Source: Viola odorata
Lineage: Eukaryota; Streptophyta; Magnoliopsida; Malpighiales; Violaceae
NCBI GenBank assembly: GCA_963691705.1
Contig: OY829538.1
Location: 31,888,836 to 31,952,835 of the forward strand
Direction of reading: 5' to 3'
Length of the DNA: 64,000 nt
In this document: in pieces, positions 1 to 9,558 of the stretch
Layout: every line of letters starts with the position of its first letter
How positions within the stretch are numbered: position 1 is the first letter of the stretch
Program-made: the position numbers and the translations under genes
The notes under the pieces: generated by a model
Seen by the model: only the letters and a program-made list of their open reading frames with translations
What the model was told of the DNA's origin: nothing
Databases searched by the model: none

Positions 1-396
1 AATCAATGCGCTTTGAGATAAACGATCTTAATGGCACAATCGGATCCTGCGATCACACCTGTCGGAATTTTCCATCGATCAAGAAACGCCAAAAAAACCA
101 CCCAATCAGTTGATACTGAAGCGACGGCGAGAAATTAATGTGTAACGGATCGCAAGAGTAACCATCACCACTTGGCGAAGCGAGTGCTGCAAAAGTCCAA
201 CCAATGACAGACTCATTTTCAGTTGGGCTAATGTGGCCCTCGACTGAAGTATCGGTTAATGTATTGCAAAAAAAGAGAAAAATCACAAGCAAAGTAACAG
301 AAAGGTATTTTATTTATTTATGGCCTAACGGCTCGGGGCATACATCCGAATACACAAGAGAATATCCAAAAGGGACGCGACTACGGCGACAAGCGG

Positions 397-780
397 TCAG
401 GCATTGGACCCTGCGTCGCCCTCCCCTAGCACCACCGGGATCTCCCTCAGGGCATCGGCAACCGTGGTCAGCTCAGAAAAACAGACCCTCATCCCCTTCA
501 GGCAGCACCCCAACAAGTCTTTCCAGTACCGCAGCATGGTGATCACCACCTCGATGCGAGAGATGGTGGCGGCCAACTTAGTGACACTCTCTAGGGGTCT
601 GAAGTCCTCCAGGGAAATCCCAAGCTGCTTGGACAGAAGGGGGGTCATCATCCCCTGAAGTTCCATGACATCCTCAGAAGTCTTCCTCGCTATGGTTTCC
701 AGGAAACCAATGTTCGCCTCAGTGAGATTCTTCAGGGTCTGGGCTTTGGAGAGCAAGAAGTTTCTTGTTAGTTCATCCAT
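397..780 (-). CDS. Tat antisense ORF 1, left copy (127 aa, unknown function)
   Basis: Intact 127-residue ORF starting MDELTRNFLLSKAQ, antisense to the retrotransposon that carries it. It is roughly half identical by eye to the ORF at 33328-33715 in the second Tat-like element. Shared blocks include KTSEDVMELQG and KDLLGCCLKG. I see no catalytic motif, signal peptide or membrane segment; the protein looks helical and may be a small structural or regulatory protein. On the minus strand a TATA-like CTATAAATT lies about 60 bp before the ATG, and an AATAAATAAA poly(A)-type signal lies about 80 bp after the stop. The right copy has both at matching positions, so this is probably a separate transcription unit. 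Function is not recognised. Confidence 0.7.
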   Translation of the reverse strand: MDELTRNFLLSKAQTLKNLTEANIGFLETIARKTSEDVMELQGMMTPLLSKQLGISLEDFRPLESVTKLAATISRIEVVITMLRYWKDLLGCCLKGMRVCFSELTTVADALREIPVVLGEGDAGSNA

Positions 781-979
781 GATGAAAATGCCAAGAGAAA
801 TACTAAAGAGATGTGAAATTTGCGCGAAGAAAGTTCAAATTTATAGCCCCAGAGGAGGGGCAGATGAGGACATGTGTCCCTCGAAGATCGAGCCATCCTG
901 TTAATCGCCGCAGGATGATAGGAGCAAAAGGAAGCGTCAGCCCTTGGTAAACACTCAGGCTCGTTTTTAGTTGGGCTTG

Positions 980-1461
980 TGATAACAATCAAGGTAATTT
1001 TAGGGGCTTTTCCGCCATCACCCCTGCGTCAAGGCCAGAGACGGCGGTACCTGTTGGGCGCCTACCACAGAGGTTGTCGCCCCTCATCGAGAGAAGAACC
1101 CTGGGATGGTCGACGTCAGCAAAGGGGAGGTCTCACGCGTCATCTGTCCACACGCACGACGATATCCCATCCCAGGTCAGCCATGACATCACTTGGCGTT
1201 ATCACTCCTAGATAACGTCCTCTCCCCTAGAGGCAACGCCCGCGCCTTATCTATAAATACCCCACCATTCAAAGACAAAAGGTAAGCCTAAGATCGCTAC
1301 TCGAACCCCTACCATTTTGTACAGCCGTACTAACTTAAGTTTTGGAGTGTCTACGCCGGAGCCCCCCCTCCGGCGCTTTGCAGGTACACTCGACGGCAAC
1401 TATAGTGACTCCGAGCAGCCACAATCCTCACCCCGATCATCCAGAAGTTCGAATCTTATCA
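980..1461 (+). repeat. 3' LTR of left Tat-like element
   Basis: 482-bp LTR from TGATAACAATC to CGAATCTTATCA. It has a TATA box (CTATAAATACCCC, about 1250-1262). The segment TAAGCCTAAG...CTCCGGCGCTTTGCAGGTA is shared with the LTRs at 32599 and 47558 in reverse orientation. A single degenerate TGACATCA at 1184-1191 stands where the other LTR has a cluster of TGACGTCA motifs. Confidence 0.8.
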
Positions 1462-1648
1462 CTCGTGCTTTCGTTGATTCTTATAGTCATTGCTAGCTGA
1501 AGGTTTGGTTTATGCTTAGAGATAAGAGTGGGTAAGGAGGTGAGATTATTAGAGAGTTGTGTGAAACACGAGTGAAACACGTGAGAGAGGGACTAACCTT
1601 TTATTATATCAATTGCGTTTGTTTTCTTTTTGTAGGTACCTTTCAACA

Positions 1649-2600
1649 TATCTCGTGCCAATGTTCCTAGTTATTATGAGGCTAGTTATGGCTCTTATGT
1701 GAGTGATCTTATATTACATTCGGGTTCTCGGCCGACATTTGATCAGCATACACCATTTCGGCACAATTCTCGTTCCTACGATACACCCTCTCCATCCTAT
1801 GATCATCGTTCTTATAGGTATGATACAAATATGGATTGTAGGTTGGATGATCAATATGTATCTAGTTATGAGGGGTATGGCTCTTGTGTGGCTAGTGTGC
1901 ATCGTTATTATGGGAGAGAGAGCTACACCGAAGGGTCTAGTTGGCATAATCATCATGAGCGGGGGCTGAATTCACATAATCCCTATGTTCCGCCTGCCTA
2001 TAGGGTTGAGACTTCTAGCCATGCACCTTCTTGTTACGATGAGCAGTCTACAAGCTATGTCCGTCTACCGCCTAAACGCACCTATGACAGTATGCCTTCC
2101 TATGCAAGAGAGTCGTTCTACACCCGAGTGCCTTCCTACGCATATGAGTGTCTTTATGGCCGAGTTAAGCTAGTAAGTAAAAGGCTATGGTTGTGAGTTC
2201 TATGGGGAGTGGCTACGATGAGAAGGCTCTTGCTTCTCTCACGATTGTCATGGATAAAATTTTGGATCGATTGACTCACATTGAAACCCAAATTTCAATG
2301 CCTTCTTCCGGTCTACCACCCATTGATAAGGTTAGCATTTGGTCTTCCGGTTTGCATTCTAGTTAGGAGAGTTTGGCTCCATTTGAGGAGGAAATACTTA
2401 TTGTACCTCCCATTTAGGAAGTTGTGGTACCATTGGTTGCGCAAATGGATGCTTTGAGTGTATCTTTACAAGGTTATGATCATGGGGCGGATGACAACAA
2501 TGGGAATGGCTTAAAGTTTCGCGGATTTTCTTTGGGCTTCCATGAGAAGGCTCTTCGTTGCCTTGAATTGCAAAAAAAGTTTCAGGATTTTGGCAGCTAA
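1649..2600 (+). pseudogene. gag-like ORF, decayed
   Basis: A Tyr/Ser-rich reading frame starts within NISRANVPSYYE and runs through repeated SY/RSY motifs to about 2196. After a frame change it continues as EKALASLTIVMDKILDRLTHIE, with in-frame stops near 2364 and 2416. The position, directly after the leader and the TTTGTAGGTAC motif, matches the gag start of the Gypsy at 54767-63010. No capsid core or zinc knuckle can be seen. Assignment as gag rests on position and composition only. Confidence 0.45.
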
Positions 2601-2708
2601 TTCTCTATCATTTCGTTAGTGCCATCTCTTCGCTTTATGAACCCTTTCCTACATGGGCGCCTTGGCCGAGTATCCTCCATCACTCCTTTAGCAATCTTGG
2701 TGGCGCCT

Positions 2709-3857
2709 TGATGCGTCGTCGAAACGTGCATCAAATATATAGTATTTATATAGTCCTGATATGCTAGATGCACAAATTAATGTGTATAGCGGCAAGTCAG
2801 GGTCGAACCATAGGGAAAATGAAGGACTAGATTTAATCTTGCCCTAGATGTATGATGAGGATGAAAATGCAATAGGTATAAAAGTAACACAGGGGGGTTT
2901 TTGGTTGGTGTAGACGAATCTAACCAACGATGGCAGTTGATGTTGAGACAGAAAATGAAAATGCAAATAACAAGTAATAAAAGACAAATGGAATAATTAA
3001 ATAAAATGGGAACGAAAATAAAGCAGGAGAATAACAATAAAAATGGTAAAGGCAAATAGTTGCAATGAAGGTGATAATGAAGTAAGTAAAGATAATAGAT
3101 CAGATAAAAGGAGAAATCTTAGCATGGGTAGACGGCGGATTGCGTCGAGGTCTAGTCGGTCATTGGTGCAAGGATAGACTGTTTTCACACCATAGACGTG
3201 CTATAGGAATCCTGTTTTCACGTGGATCCCCTACTTCTCTTCTTAAGAGAAGTCACTCCTAAGGTATGCTTATGGAGTGGCCATGACACTGTGCCCAAGG
3301 TACACTTATGGGTCAGACACGCAGGCCCGTGAAGTGGAGAGAAGACACGTCTAGGGCTAGACACTAAGAAGTCTGCCCTAACCGGTTCTTGCCCTAGCCA
3401 GATTGGACCAAACGACATGGTGACTCTGGACTAGGTGCCTACTCTATTCCATGGCCTCACGTTAGTTATTACCATAGAAATGACAATATTCATGAGAAAC
3501 ATGCAAATAGATGATCAAACTACCAACAAACCTCACACGAAATGACAATAAAATGGCAAGAAAGCGGATACAATCATGAAAACGTTTTAAGAACACTTTG
3601 ACCTCCCAACTATCCTCTTGCAATCCTTAAAACACCCCTACCAAGACTAAGAGATTTAACCACTCATGCTGGAATTCATACACAAAATGGATGGAGAAAC
3701 CAACATAAACAGAGAAGAGGTGTAGATAAAAATGAGAATCTGGATTAAAAACCAACCGGATCTTGGGGCTCCGGTTTCTGGAAAAATAAACTAAGAACGG
3801 ATCCCAATGTTAAAGAGGCGGCTACAATGATTGCAAACCCTACAAATCTGGAAAATG
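2709..3857 (-). repeat. 3' LTR of Athila-like element, 3' two-thirds only
   Basis: This segment repeats 5112-6184 almost base for base, apart from one short inserted block near 2890-2930 and one near 3270-3300. Similarity ends abruptly at about 3857. The following 3858-5089 is not LTR-like and is read as leader or gag-start sequence. It contains simple-sequence runs (TTTTC repeats at 4118-4143). Confidence 0.7.
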
Positions 3858-5089
3858 GGAAGAGCAAGAAGAAAGATTATATACAAAGAGTGAAAGAGGA
3901 AGAAAAAGAAATGGAGAATAGAACAAAAAACCTGGGAGGATTCCTTGGTGAGGAAGGAGACGACGCGGTGAGGCAGTATCTGTCAAGGGCAGACAGTCGA
4001 GGGCTAGACAAAATTCTTCTTCTGGGGGAGTTCTTCTCTTGGAAACCATGCTGACAATACTTCATTCTTCTCGGTCGTACTTTTGCCTTCTCTCATTTTA
4101 TTTTGAAACCAGATGAAATTTTTCTTTTCTTTTCTTTTCTTTTTCTGGTTTTGAAAAAAAAATTATTTTTTTTTTTAATTGATAACAAAGAGAGGCACAA
4201 ATCTGACAAGTACTTCAGTTGATGAAGATTGAATTAGCTTGAGGGTTTTGCCAACTTACTTCAGCTAAGACTTGATGAAAGTACTTTGGCTAGGGCTTGA
4301 TTTCTTTTTGGATTAGCTTGATGATTTTGCCCTAGCCCTTTTTCGGCATCTACACCTTCTTGTCGGTCTCCCCCACACTTTAGCTTTGCTGATCATCTAG
4401 CCCGCCACCTCTGACAAATCCCGCTCACCTGCCAAGGAAAAGGGATCAAGGAAAGTGAGAACAAGTGGTTAAAGAAGAGAGAAAATGAGAAGGAAATGAG
4501 AAGATGTCAGGGGCTAAACAAAAATGGGTGTCGAGGGCTAAATGAAGAAAAAGAGAGGAAGGATAGAAAGAAAAAGAAACGTAAACAAAGATGCAAAGTT
4601 TATTTTTTTCGTCTTTTTGTTGCTTTCCTAAGACTGATGGTGCCCATACCTAGGGGTATCATGCAAACCTAGCTGAGTGCCTAGCTACGCATTGAATCAC
4701 ACATGAAAAATATAACTGTTTAGTCTCAAATGCTCACAAGGTGCTATAAATGATTGCTGATGTTTAGTGCAAGATACAGGTTATAAGAGCTAATAGACAA
4801 AGCATGCAAGATCTAGGGCAAGACCAATATGAAAGGTAGTTCATTTCTATGTGCTCATAAGTCAAAAGTGTGTCCATACAAGGGGGTTTTAAAACTAGGC
4901 AGTGCTAAAAAGTTAACAAAATCTTGTAAAGTGAAAATTCGAAAAACTAAGTTTTTGCACAAAGCATGCAGTCAAACATGCTGTAAAGTGTCTCTTTGTC
5001 TTTGTGAGTTCGTGGTCAAGGGGTAGAAGGTCAGGTGTAGATCTCCTGGCCATACAAGTAAAAGAAAGAAATTAGTCCGTAAACACTTT

Positions 5090-5106
5090 CCCCCGCAACA
5101 GTGCCA
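5090..5106 (-). other. Primer-binding site, tRNA-Asp type
   Basis: On the minus strand TGGCACTGTTGCGGGGG follows the LTR end by five bases. It resembles TGGCGCCGTTGCCGGGG, the tRNA-Asp primer site well known in Athila-type plant Gypsy elements, with a few substitutions. It fixes the element's orientation. Confidence 0.7.
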
Positions 5107-5111
5107 AAATT

Positions 5112-6611
5112 TGATGCGCCGTCGAAATGTGCATCAAATATATAGTATTTATATAGTCCTGATAGGCTAGATGCACAAATTAATGTGTATAGCGGCAAGT
5201 CAGGGTTGAACCACAGGGAAAATGAAGGACTATATTTAATCTTACCCTAGATGTATGATGAGGATGAAAATGCAATAGACATAAAAGTAATAAAAGAAAA
5301 TGCAACGATGGCAGTTGATGTTGAGATAGAAAATGAAAATGCAAATAACAAGTAATAAAAGACAAACGGAATAATTAAATAAAGCGGGAACGAAAATAAA
5401 GCAGGAGAATAACAATAAAAATGGTAAAGGCAAACAGTTGCAATGAAGGTGATAATGAAGTAAGTAAAGATAATAGATCAGATAAAAGAAGAAATCTTAG
5501 CAGGGGTAGACGGCGGATTGCGTCGAGGTCTAGTCGGTCATTGGTGCAAGGATAGACTATTTTCACGCCATACACGTGCTATAGGAATCCTGTTTTCACG
5601 TGGATCCCCTACTTCTCTTCTTAAGAGAAGTCACTCCCAAGGTACGCTTATGGGTCAGACATGCAGGCCCGTGAAGTGGAGAGAAGACACTGAGAAGTCT
5701 GCCCTAACCGGTTTCTTGCCCTAGCCAGATTGGACCAAACAACATGGTGACTCTGGACTAGGTGCCTACTCTATTCCATGGCCTCACGTTAGTTATTACC
5801 ATGGAAATGATAATATTCATGAGAAACATGCAAATAGATGATCAAACTACCAATAAACCTCACACGAAATGACAATAAAATGGCAAGAAAGCGGATACAA
5901 TCATGAAAACATTTTAAGAACACTTTGACCTCCCAACTATCCTCTTGCAATCCTTAAAACACCCCTACCAAGACTAAGAGATTTAGCCACTCATGCTGGA
6001 ATTCATACACAAAATGGATGGAGAAAGCAAAATAAATAGAGAAGAGGTGTAGATGAAAACGAGAATCTGGATTAAAAACCAACCGGATCTTGGGGCTCCG
6101 TTTTCTGGAAAAATAAACTAAGAACGGATCCCAATGTTAAAGAGGCAGCTACAATGATTGCAAACCCTAGAAATCTGGAAAATATTCTAAAGAAAAGCCT
6201 CCTTTAACCTAAAAGTTAAGGTCCTATATATAGCCTAACAACCCCACTAAGGGACAAAATGGCATAGGGGAATATTCTCTGCTGAGCTAGCTGATCTTGG
6301 CATGGAATCTCGCTAGAATCTTTTTAGCATCTTTGGTCAAGCGTCATCCGGAAAGAAACATGCACGTGCGTCGTTTAGGCCTGGATATAAGATCTCATCT
6401 AGGTCCCGACGGTAGGCCCCGACGACAAAACGCATCTAGGGCTCGACGATGTAAGATTAGCAGAAATGCATCCAAACGGTGCTCTTTTCCTCAAGTTTCT
6501 CCTTTTATTCCAAATCTACAAAGTAGTTGGAAAGCAAGCCAAATTAGTAGTATCAAGCATGAAATTGGACTTGAAAGGAAGGAAAAATATGCATAAAAAG
6601 ACACCATATCA
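5112..6611 (-). repeat. 5' LTR of Athila-like element
   Basis: 1.5-kb LTR running (minus strand) from TGATATGGTGTC to GACGGCGCATCA. Its beginning, middle and end align with the solo LTR at 24189-27639: TGATA...TTATGCA, GCATGATACT.CTAATTT, and the GTGCATCTAGGC.ATCA region near the 3' end. A TATA-like CTATATATAGGACC lies at about 6220-6233 on the minus strand. Confidence 0.75.
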
Positions 6612-6793
6612 CGCCTCCTCTTTCACTACTTTGGCCCCCCTTTATGGTTGCACGGATCCGTTTCCCCAATGGCTTGAAAGGGAGTGAATGAGAGCAATGA
6701 GAGTTCTTGTGCTTAAATCTCATCTACCATTTCGGTCTTTCACACTATCCATGGTCTAGATTCGAGGACGAATCTCCTCAAAGGGGGATGGGA

Positions 6794-7573
6794 TGATATG
6801 AGCATGGATCTGTACATCCCCAACAAAAGGCCTCCCGCGTGGCCTAGCTTCAACCCTAGCAAGCCATGAGTCAGCCCCGTTGAAAGCCCTAGCAAGCCAT
6901 GAAGAAGCCCGTGAGATAGCTTATGGCGGCATACCGCCAAGGCCCTAGCGGTATGCCGCAAGCTTTGGAATTTTGCATTTCCAACAGCGAAGCTAGCAGC
7001 ATGTCGTTTGGCCCTTGGCGGCATACCACTAGCCCCGCACAATGACCATTTCAAGCCCACTTCAAGCAAGCCTTCTAGGTGTTCAAGGCCCTTTGTCCAA
7101 GGGTATTTTGGGGACTTCCCCTTGTAATAATTGTTGGGTATAAATAGAAGGACTTAGCCTCTTTTATACCTTGTCTTGAATTTTGAGTGAATCTCTTCAT
7201 AGACCAACCTTAGTGTAGCTTTAGGGTTTAGGGTTCTTAGAACCGTTTATCTATCTTCATCAAAACAACCGGGTTGTCCTAGCAAGACTAGGGAGGGTCG
7301 GATTTGATTAAGAGATCCTTACTCTACTTTGTGGCAAGGTTGCCTAAACTAGATTTAGGAGGATTTTTCGGGTATTGTAAGTTCTATACTTTTTTTCCAT
7401 TAATACATATTCGAGCTTCCTTCATATTCCGCTGCCTTATTACTCCATTACCCTCCATTATCATTTGCTTATACAATCCATCATTCGCTCATGCCAACCT
7501 CACAAAGGGGACTAGATTCGTGCTTCTCCATCATTTCGACTTCATCTCTCTATTTGGTACTGAGACCATATCA
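6794..7573 (+). repeat. 3' LTR of non-autonomous Gypsy-like element
   Basis: 780-bp LTR from TGATATGAGC to ACCATATCA, preceded by a purine-rich CAAAGGGGGATGGGA. It contains a TATA-like GGTATAAATAGAAGG (about 7137-7151). It shows the general layout of the LTRs at 54767 and 62122 (the GTCCAAGGGTATTTTGGG and AGGGTT.CTTAGAACC blocks). It also contains the hairpin listed at 6926-6959. Confidence 0.7.
6926..6959. repeat. 12-bp perfect hairpin in LTR
   Basis: GCGGCATACCGC and its exact reverse complement GCGGTATGCCGC are separated by ten bases. A third, imperfect copy of the motif (GGCGGCATACCACTAG) lies at about 7017-7032. Confidence 0.7.
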
Positions 7574-8095
7574 AGCAACCATAGAGTCCCTCTGCCGTAT
7601 ATAGGCACTTGCAATTTTTTCTAGGGAAAAATGCCTACTACAATTTTAACCTAGTTTTAAGTGATTATTAGACTTTACTCTATATTCATCTATTTCAGGG
7701 CATATTTGAGTTGAACCACAACAATGCAGAATGGCAGTATTCTTTATCAATGTCTCCAAATAAAGTTCAAAATGAGTGGAGTTGTGCTTTGTATCAGGTA
7801 AGTGCTAGTAATGAAAAAAGTTTGAAGAGACACCTCGATGGAAAAGGCACAGAGTTGAGGAAGAAATGCTAAGAGTTGTGCAAGTTCAAACATCAGTTGC
7901 ATATAACTCTTCTTTGACAGTGAAGCAAAACAACAATATGGTTTTTATCGGGAGCTTGGTAAGTGTAGAAAAATGGAGTAGCCTCCTAACTCCCATTGCC
8001 AGATCAATAAGATGGTGCAAATGGAAAAAGCCTGATATTGGGTGGATTAAACTAAATACGGATGGATCTAACGCCGAATTTGGTGGCTTGTTTAG

Positions 8096-8234
8096 TGTTA
8101 GAATAGTATGTGTATAAGTATATGTATACGGTGTACGTATTGGTAGAAGTAGAGTATAGTGTACAAACTATATATATGTGTATACCCATTGATTTAATGT
8201 TAAGAATTCATTATTCTTCATTTGCTATTTTACA
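8096..8234 (+). repeat. 5' LTR of short-LTR Copia
   Basis: 139 bp, TGTTAGAATAG...CTATTTTACA. It is the same as the 3' LTR except for a few substitutions and an extra AAACTATATATATGTGTATAC-like block of about 21 bp. The primer site follows with no spacer. Confidence 0.9.
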
Positions 8235-8246
8235 TGGTAGCGGAGC
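8235..8246 (+). other. Primer-binding site, variant TGGTAGCGGAGC
   Basis: It differs at two positions from the usual initiator-Met site TGGTATCAGAGC. The same 12-mer occurs at the expected place in two other elements, at 48413 and 55658. Confidence 0.7.
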
Positions 8247-8741
8247 ATTTATTGGAAAACTTAAACTCTCCCTGTCTATCTCTCCGTCCGACCACTTCCC
8301 GGTAGCTTGTGTTCTCACCACCCCGATAGAAAGAAGCGGAATGAAGAATCGAGGCAGGAGCAACTGGAATCACGGCGTTCTGATCGGGGACGCACCGCCA
8401 CACGCGGCTTGAGCACTCTGACTGCTTCTCCACGCGCAGGTGCGTGACAGGCCGTCATACCACCGCTGACCTCTTCATCACCTGGGTTCTTCTCGTCTCC
8501 ACACTCCGGTCAGGTATCTGGGGTCGTCTTGGTATTTCAACGACGTTTGTTGTTCATTCTTTTGAAATTCTAAAATTGCCCTTGGGTGTTACTGTTCATG
8601 GTTCGTATTGATATTCGCTCGTACATGTGCTCGCTTTGTGCTCTAAATTTGTCACTGGTTCTTCTTGTTGGCTGATTTGTGTCAATTTGCTCCGGATTTA
8701 TTTCGTATTGTTGTGCATTTGTACTGTAGTTGCTACTAAAG

Positions 8742-9558
8742 ATGACAGAAAATAAAGAAATTGTTGTTGCTGTTCCACTCTTGGTTGTTCGTAATTTGAG
8801 TAAAATTACGGAGCATAAATTTAATCATACTAATTTTCTTGAGTGGAGAAATACAATTAAATTATATCTTCGTAGTATTGGAAAAGTTATTCATTTGAGT
8901 GAGGATCCTCCAACTGATGAGAATGAGAAGATTTGAGTAAGCGAGGATGCTTAATTATTCTTGCAAAGTCAGAATTCTATGGATAGTGAAATTATTGGGT
9001 TGGTTAATCATTGTAAAACTGTGAAGGAGCTAGTTGATTATCTGGAATTCTTATACTCTGGTAAAGGGAATGTATCTAGGATGTATGATGTGTGCAGAGC
9101 CTTTTATCGAGCTGAGAAGGAAGGGAAATCCCTTATGAATTACTTCATGGATTTCAAGAAAACCTATGAGGAACTAAACATGTTGTTGCCTCTTAGTGCT
9201 GACATTAAAGTGCAACAGACTCAGAGAGAACAGATGGCTACAATGAGTTTCCTTGTGGGCCTCTCTCTAGAGTTTAAGACTGCAAAGTCTCAAATCCTAT
9301 CTAGTGGTGATATCCCCTCTCTCCAGGAAGCTTTCAGTCGGATATTGTGAATTGAGAGTACTCTACCCTCTCAGGATACCACTTCTCTTGTTGTCAAAGG
9401 AGGTGGAAGGGAAAGGACTAGTTACAGAGCTGATGTCAGGGGTCGAGATGGTGATTACAAAGGGGGTGACCTCAGTGATGTTATCTATTTTTACTGCAAG
9501 GAACCTAGTCATACAAAGTGGTTTTGTAAGAAACTACAGAATCGCAATCAAAGAATGA
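8742..9558 (+). pseudogene. Copia gag, disrupted
   Basis: Begins MTENKEIVVAVPLLVV and shows the UBN2-type gag core (FLEWRNTIKLYLRSIGK... VKELVDYLEFLYSGKGN... SLMNYFMDFKKTYEELN). Stops or shifts occur at about 8934, 8950 and 9350. A degenerate zinc-knuckle region (YFYCKEPSHTKWFC-like) is readable by frame at about 9483-9534. Gag would form the virus-like particle that packages element RNA. Confidence 0.8.

Larger units (their letters stand above)
1..1461 (+). mobile_element. Tat-like Ty3-Gypsy element, 3' end only
   Basis: The 3' internal region (1-979) and 3' LTR (980-1461) of a plus-oriented LTR retrotransposon cut by the left window edge. It is related to the complete minus-strand element at 32599-48080. 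The sequence just before the LTR matches the reverse complement of about 33116-33170, and both copies carry a homologous ORF antisense to the element. The LTR ends in TGATAAC...CTTATCA. It sits inside the leader of another Gypsy element, so the expected 5-bp target duplicate would be CTCGT at 1462-1466; the other copy lies outside the window. Positions 1-330, downstream of the antisense ORF, show no further gene. Confidence 0.8.
2709..6611 (-). mobile_element. Athila-like Gypsy remnant, internally deleted
   Basis: Minus-strand LTR element flanked by perfect CGCCT target duplicates (2704-2708 and 6612-6616). It holds a 5' LTR (5112-6611), a tRNA-Asp-type primer site (5090-5106), about 1.2 kb of leader and gag-start remnant, and the R-U5 part of a 3' LTR (2709-3857). 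A gag N-terminus-like peptide, STPDLLPLDHELTKTKRH, is readable on the minus strand around 4990-5045. No pol remains. The two LTRs agree closely from their 3' ends for about 1.1 kb and then lose all similarity, so the 3' LTR U3 seems to have been deleted together with most of the interior. A solo LTR of the same broad family lies at 24189-27639. Confidence 0.75.
1462..7573 (+). mobile_element. Non-autonomous Gypsy-like element, nested host of two others
   Basis: Remnant of a Gypsy element made of a leader (1462-1648), a gag-like region (1649-2700), a short 3' internal piece (6617-6793) and a 3' LTR (6794-7573). A Tat-like element interrupts its 5' leader, and an Athila-like element with CGCCT target duplicates interrupts it at 2708/6612. 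The leader (GTGAAACACGTGAGAG... TTTTTGTAGGTAC) matches the leader of the Gypsy at 54767-63010 just before that element's gag. The stretch before the LTR (CTCAAAGGGGGATGGGA) resembles that element's polypurine tract. No protease, reverse transcriptase or integrase is visible between gag and the LTR, so it was probably a coding-poor relative moved by another element. Confidence 0.65.

Noticed and set aside
1714..1956. Ile/Met-rich minus-strand frame
   Set aside because: Complement of the Tyr/Ser-rich gag-like repeats; composition artefact.
4829..5026. 65-codon cysteine-rich plus-strand frame
   Set aside because: It lies opposite the leader/gag start of the Athila-like element, whose minus strand gives recognisable gag-start words; shadow frame.
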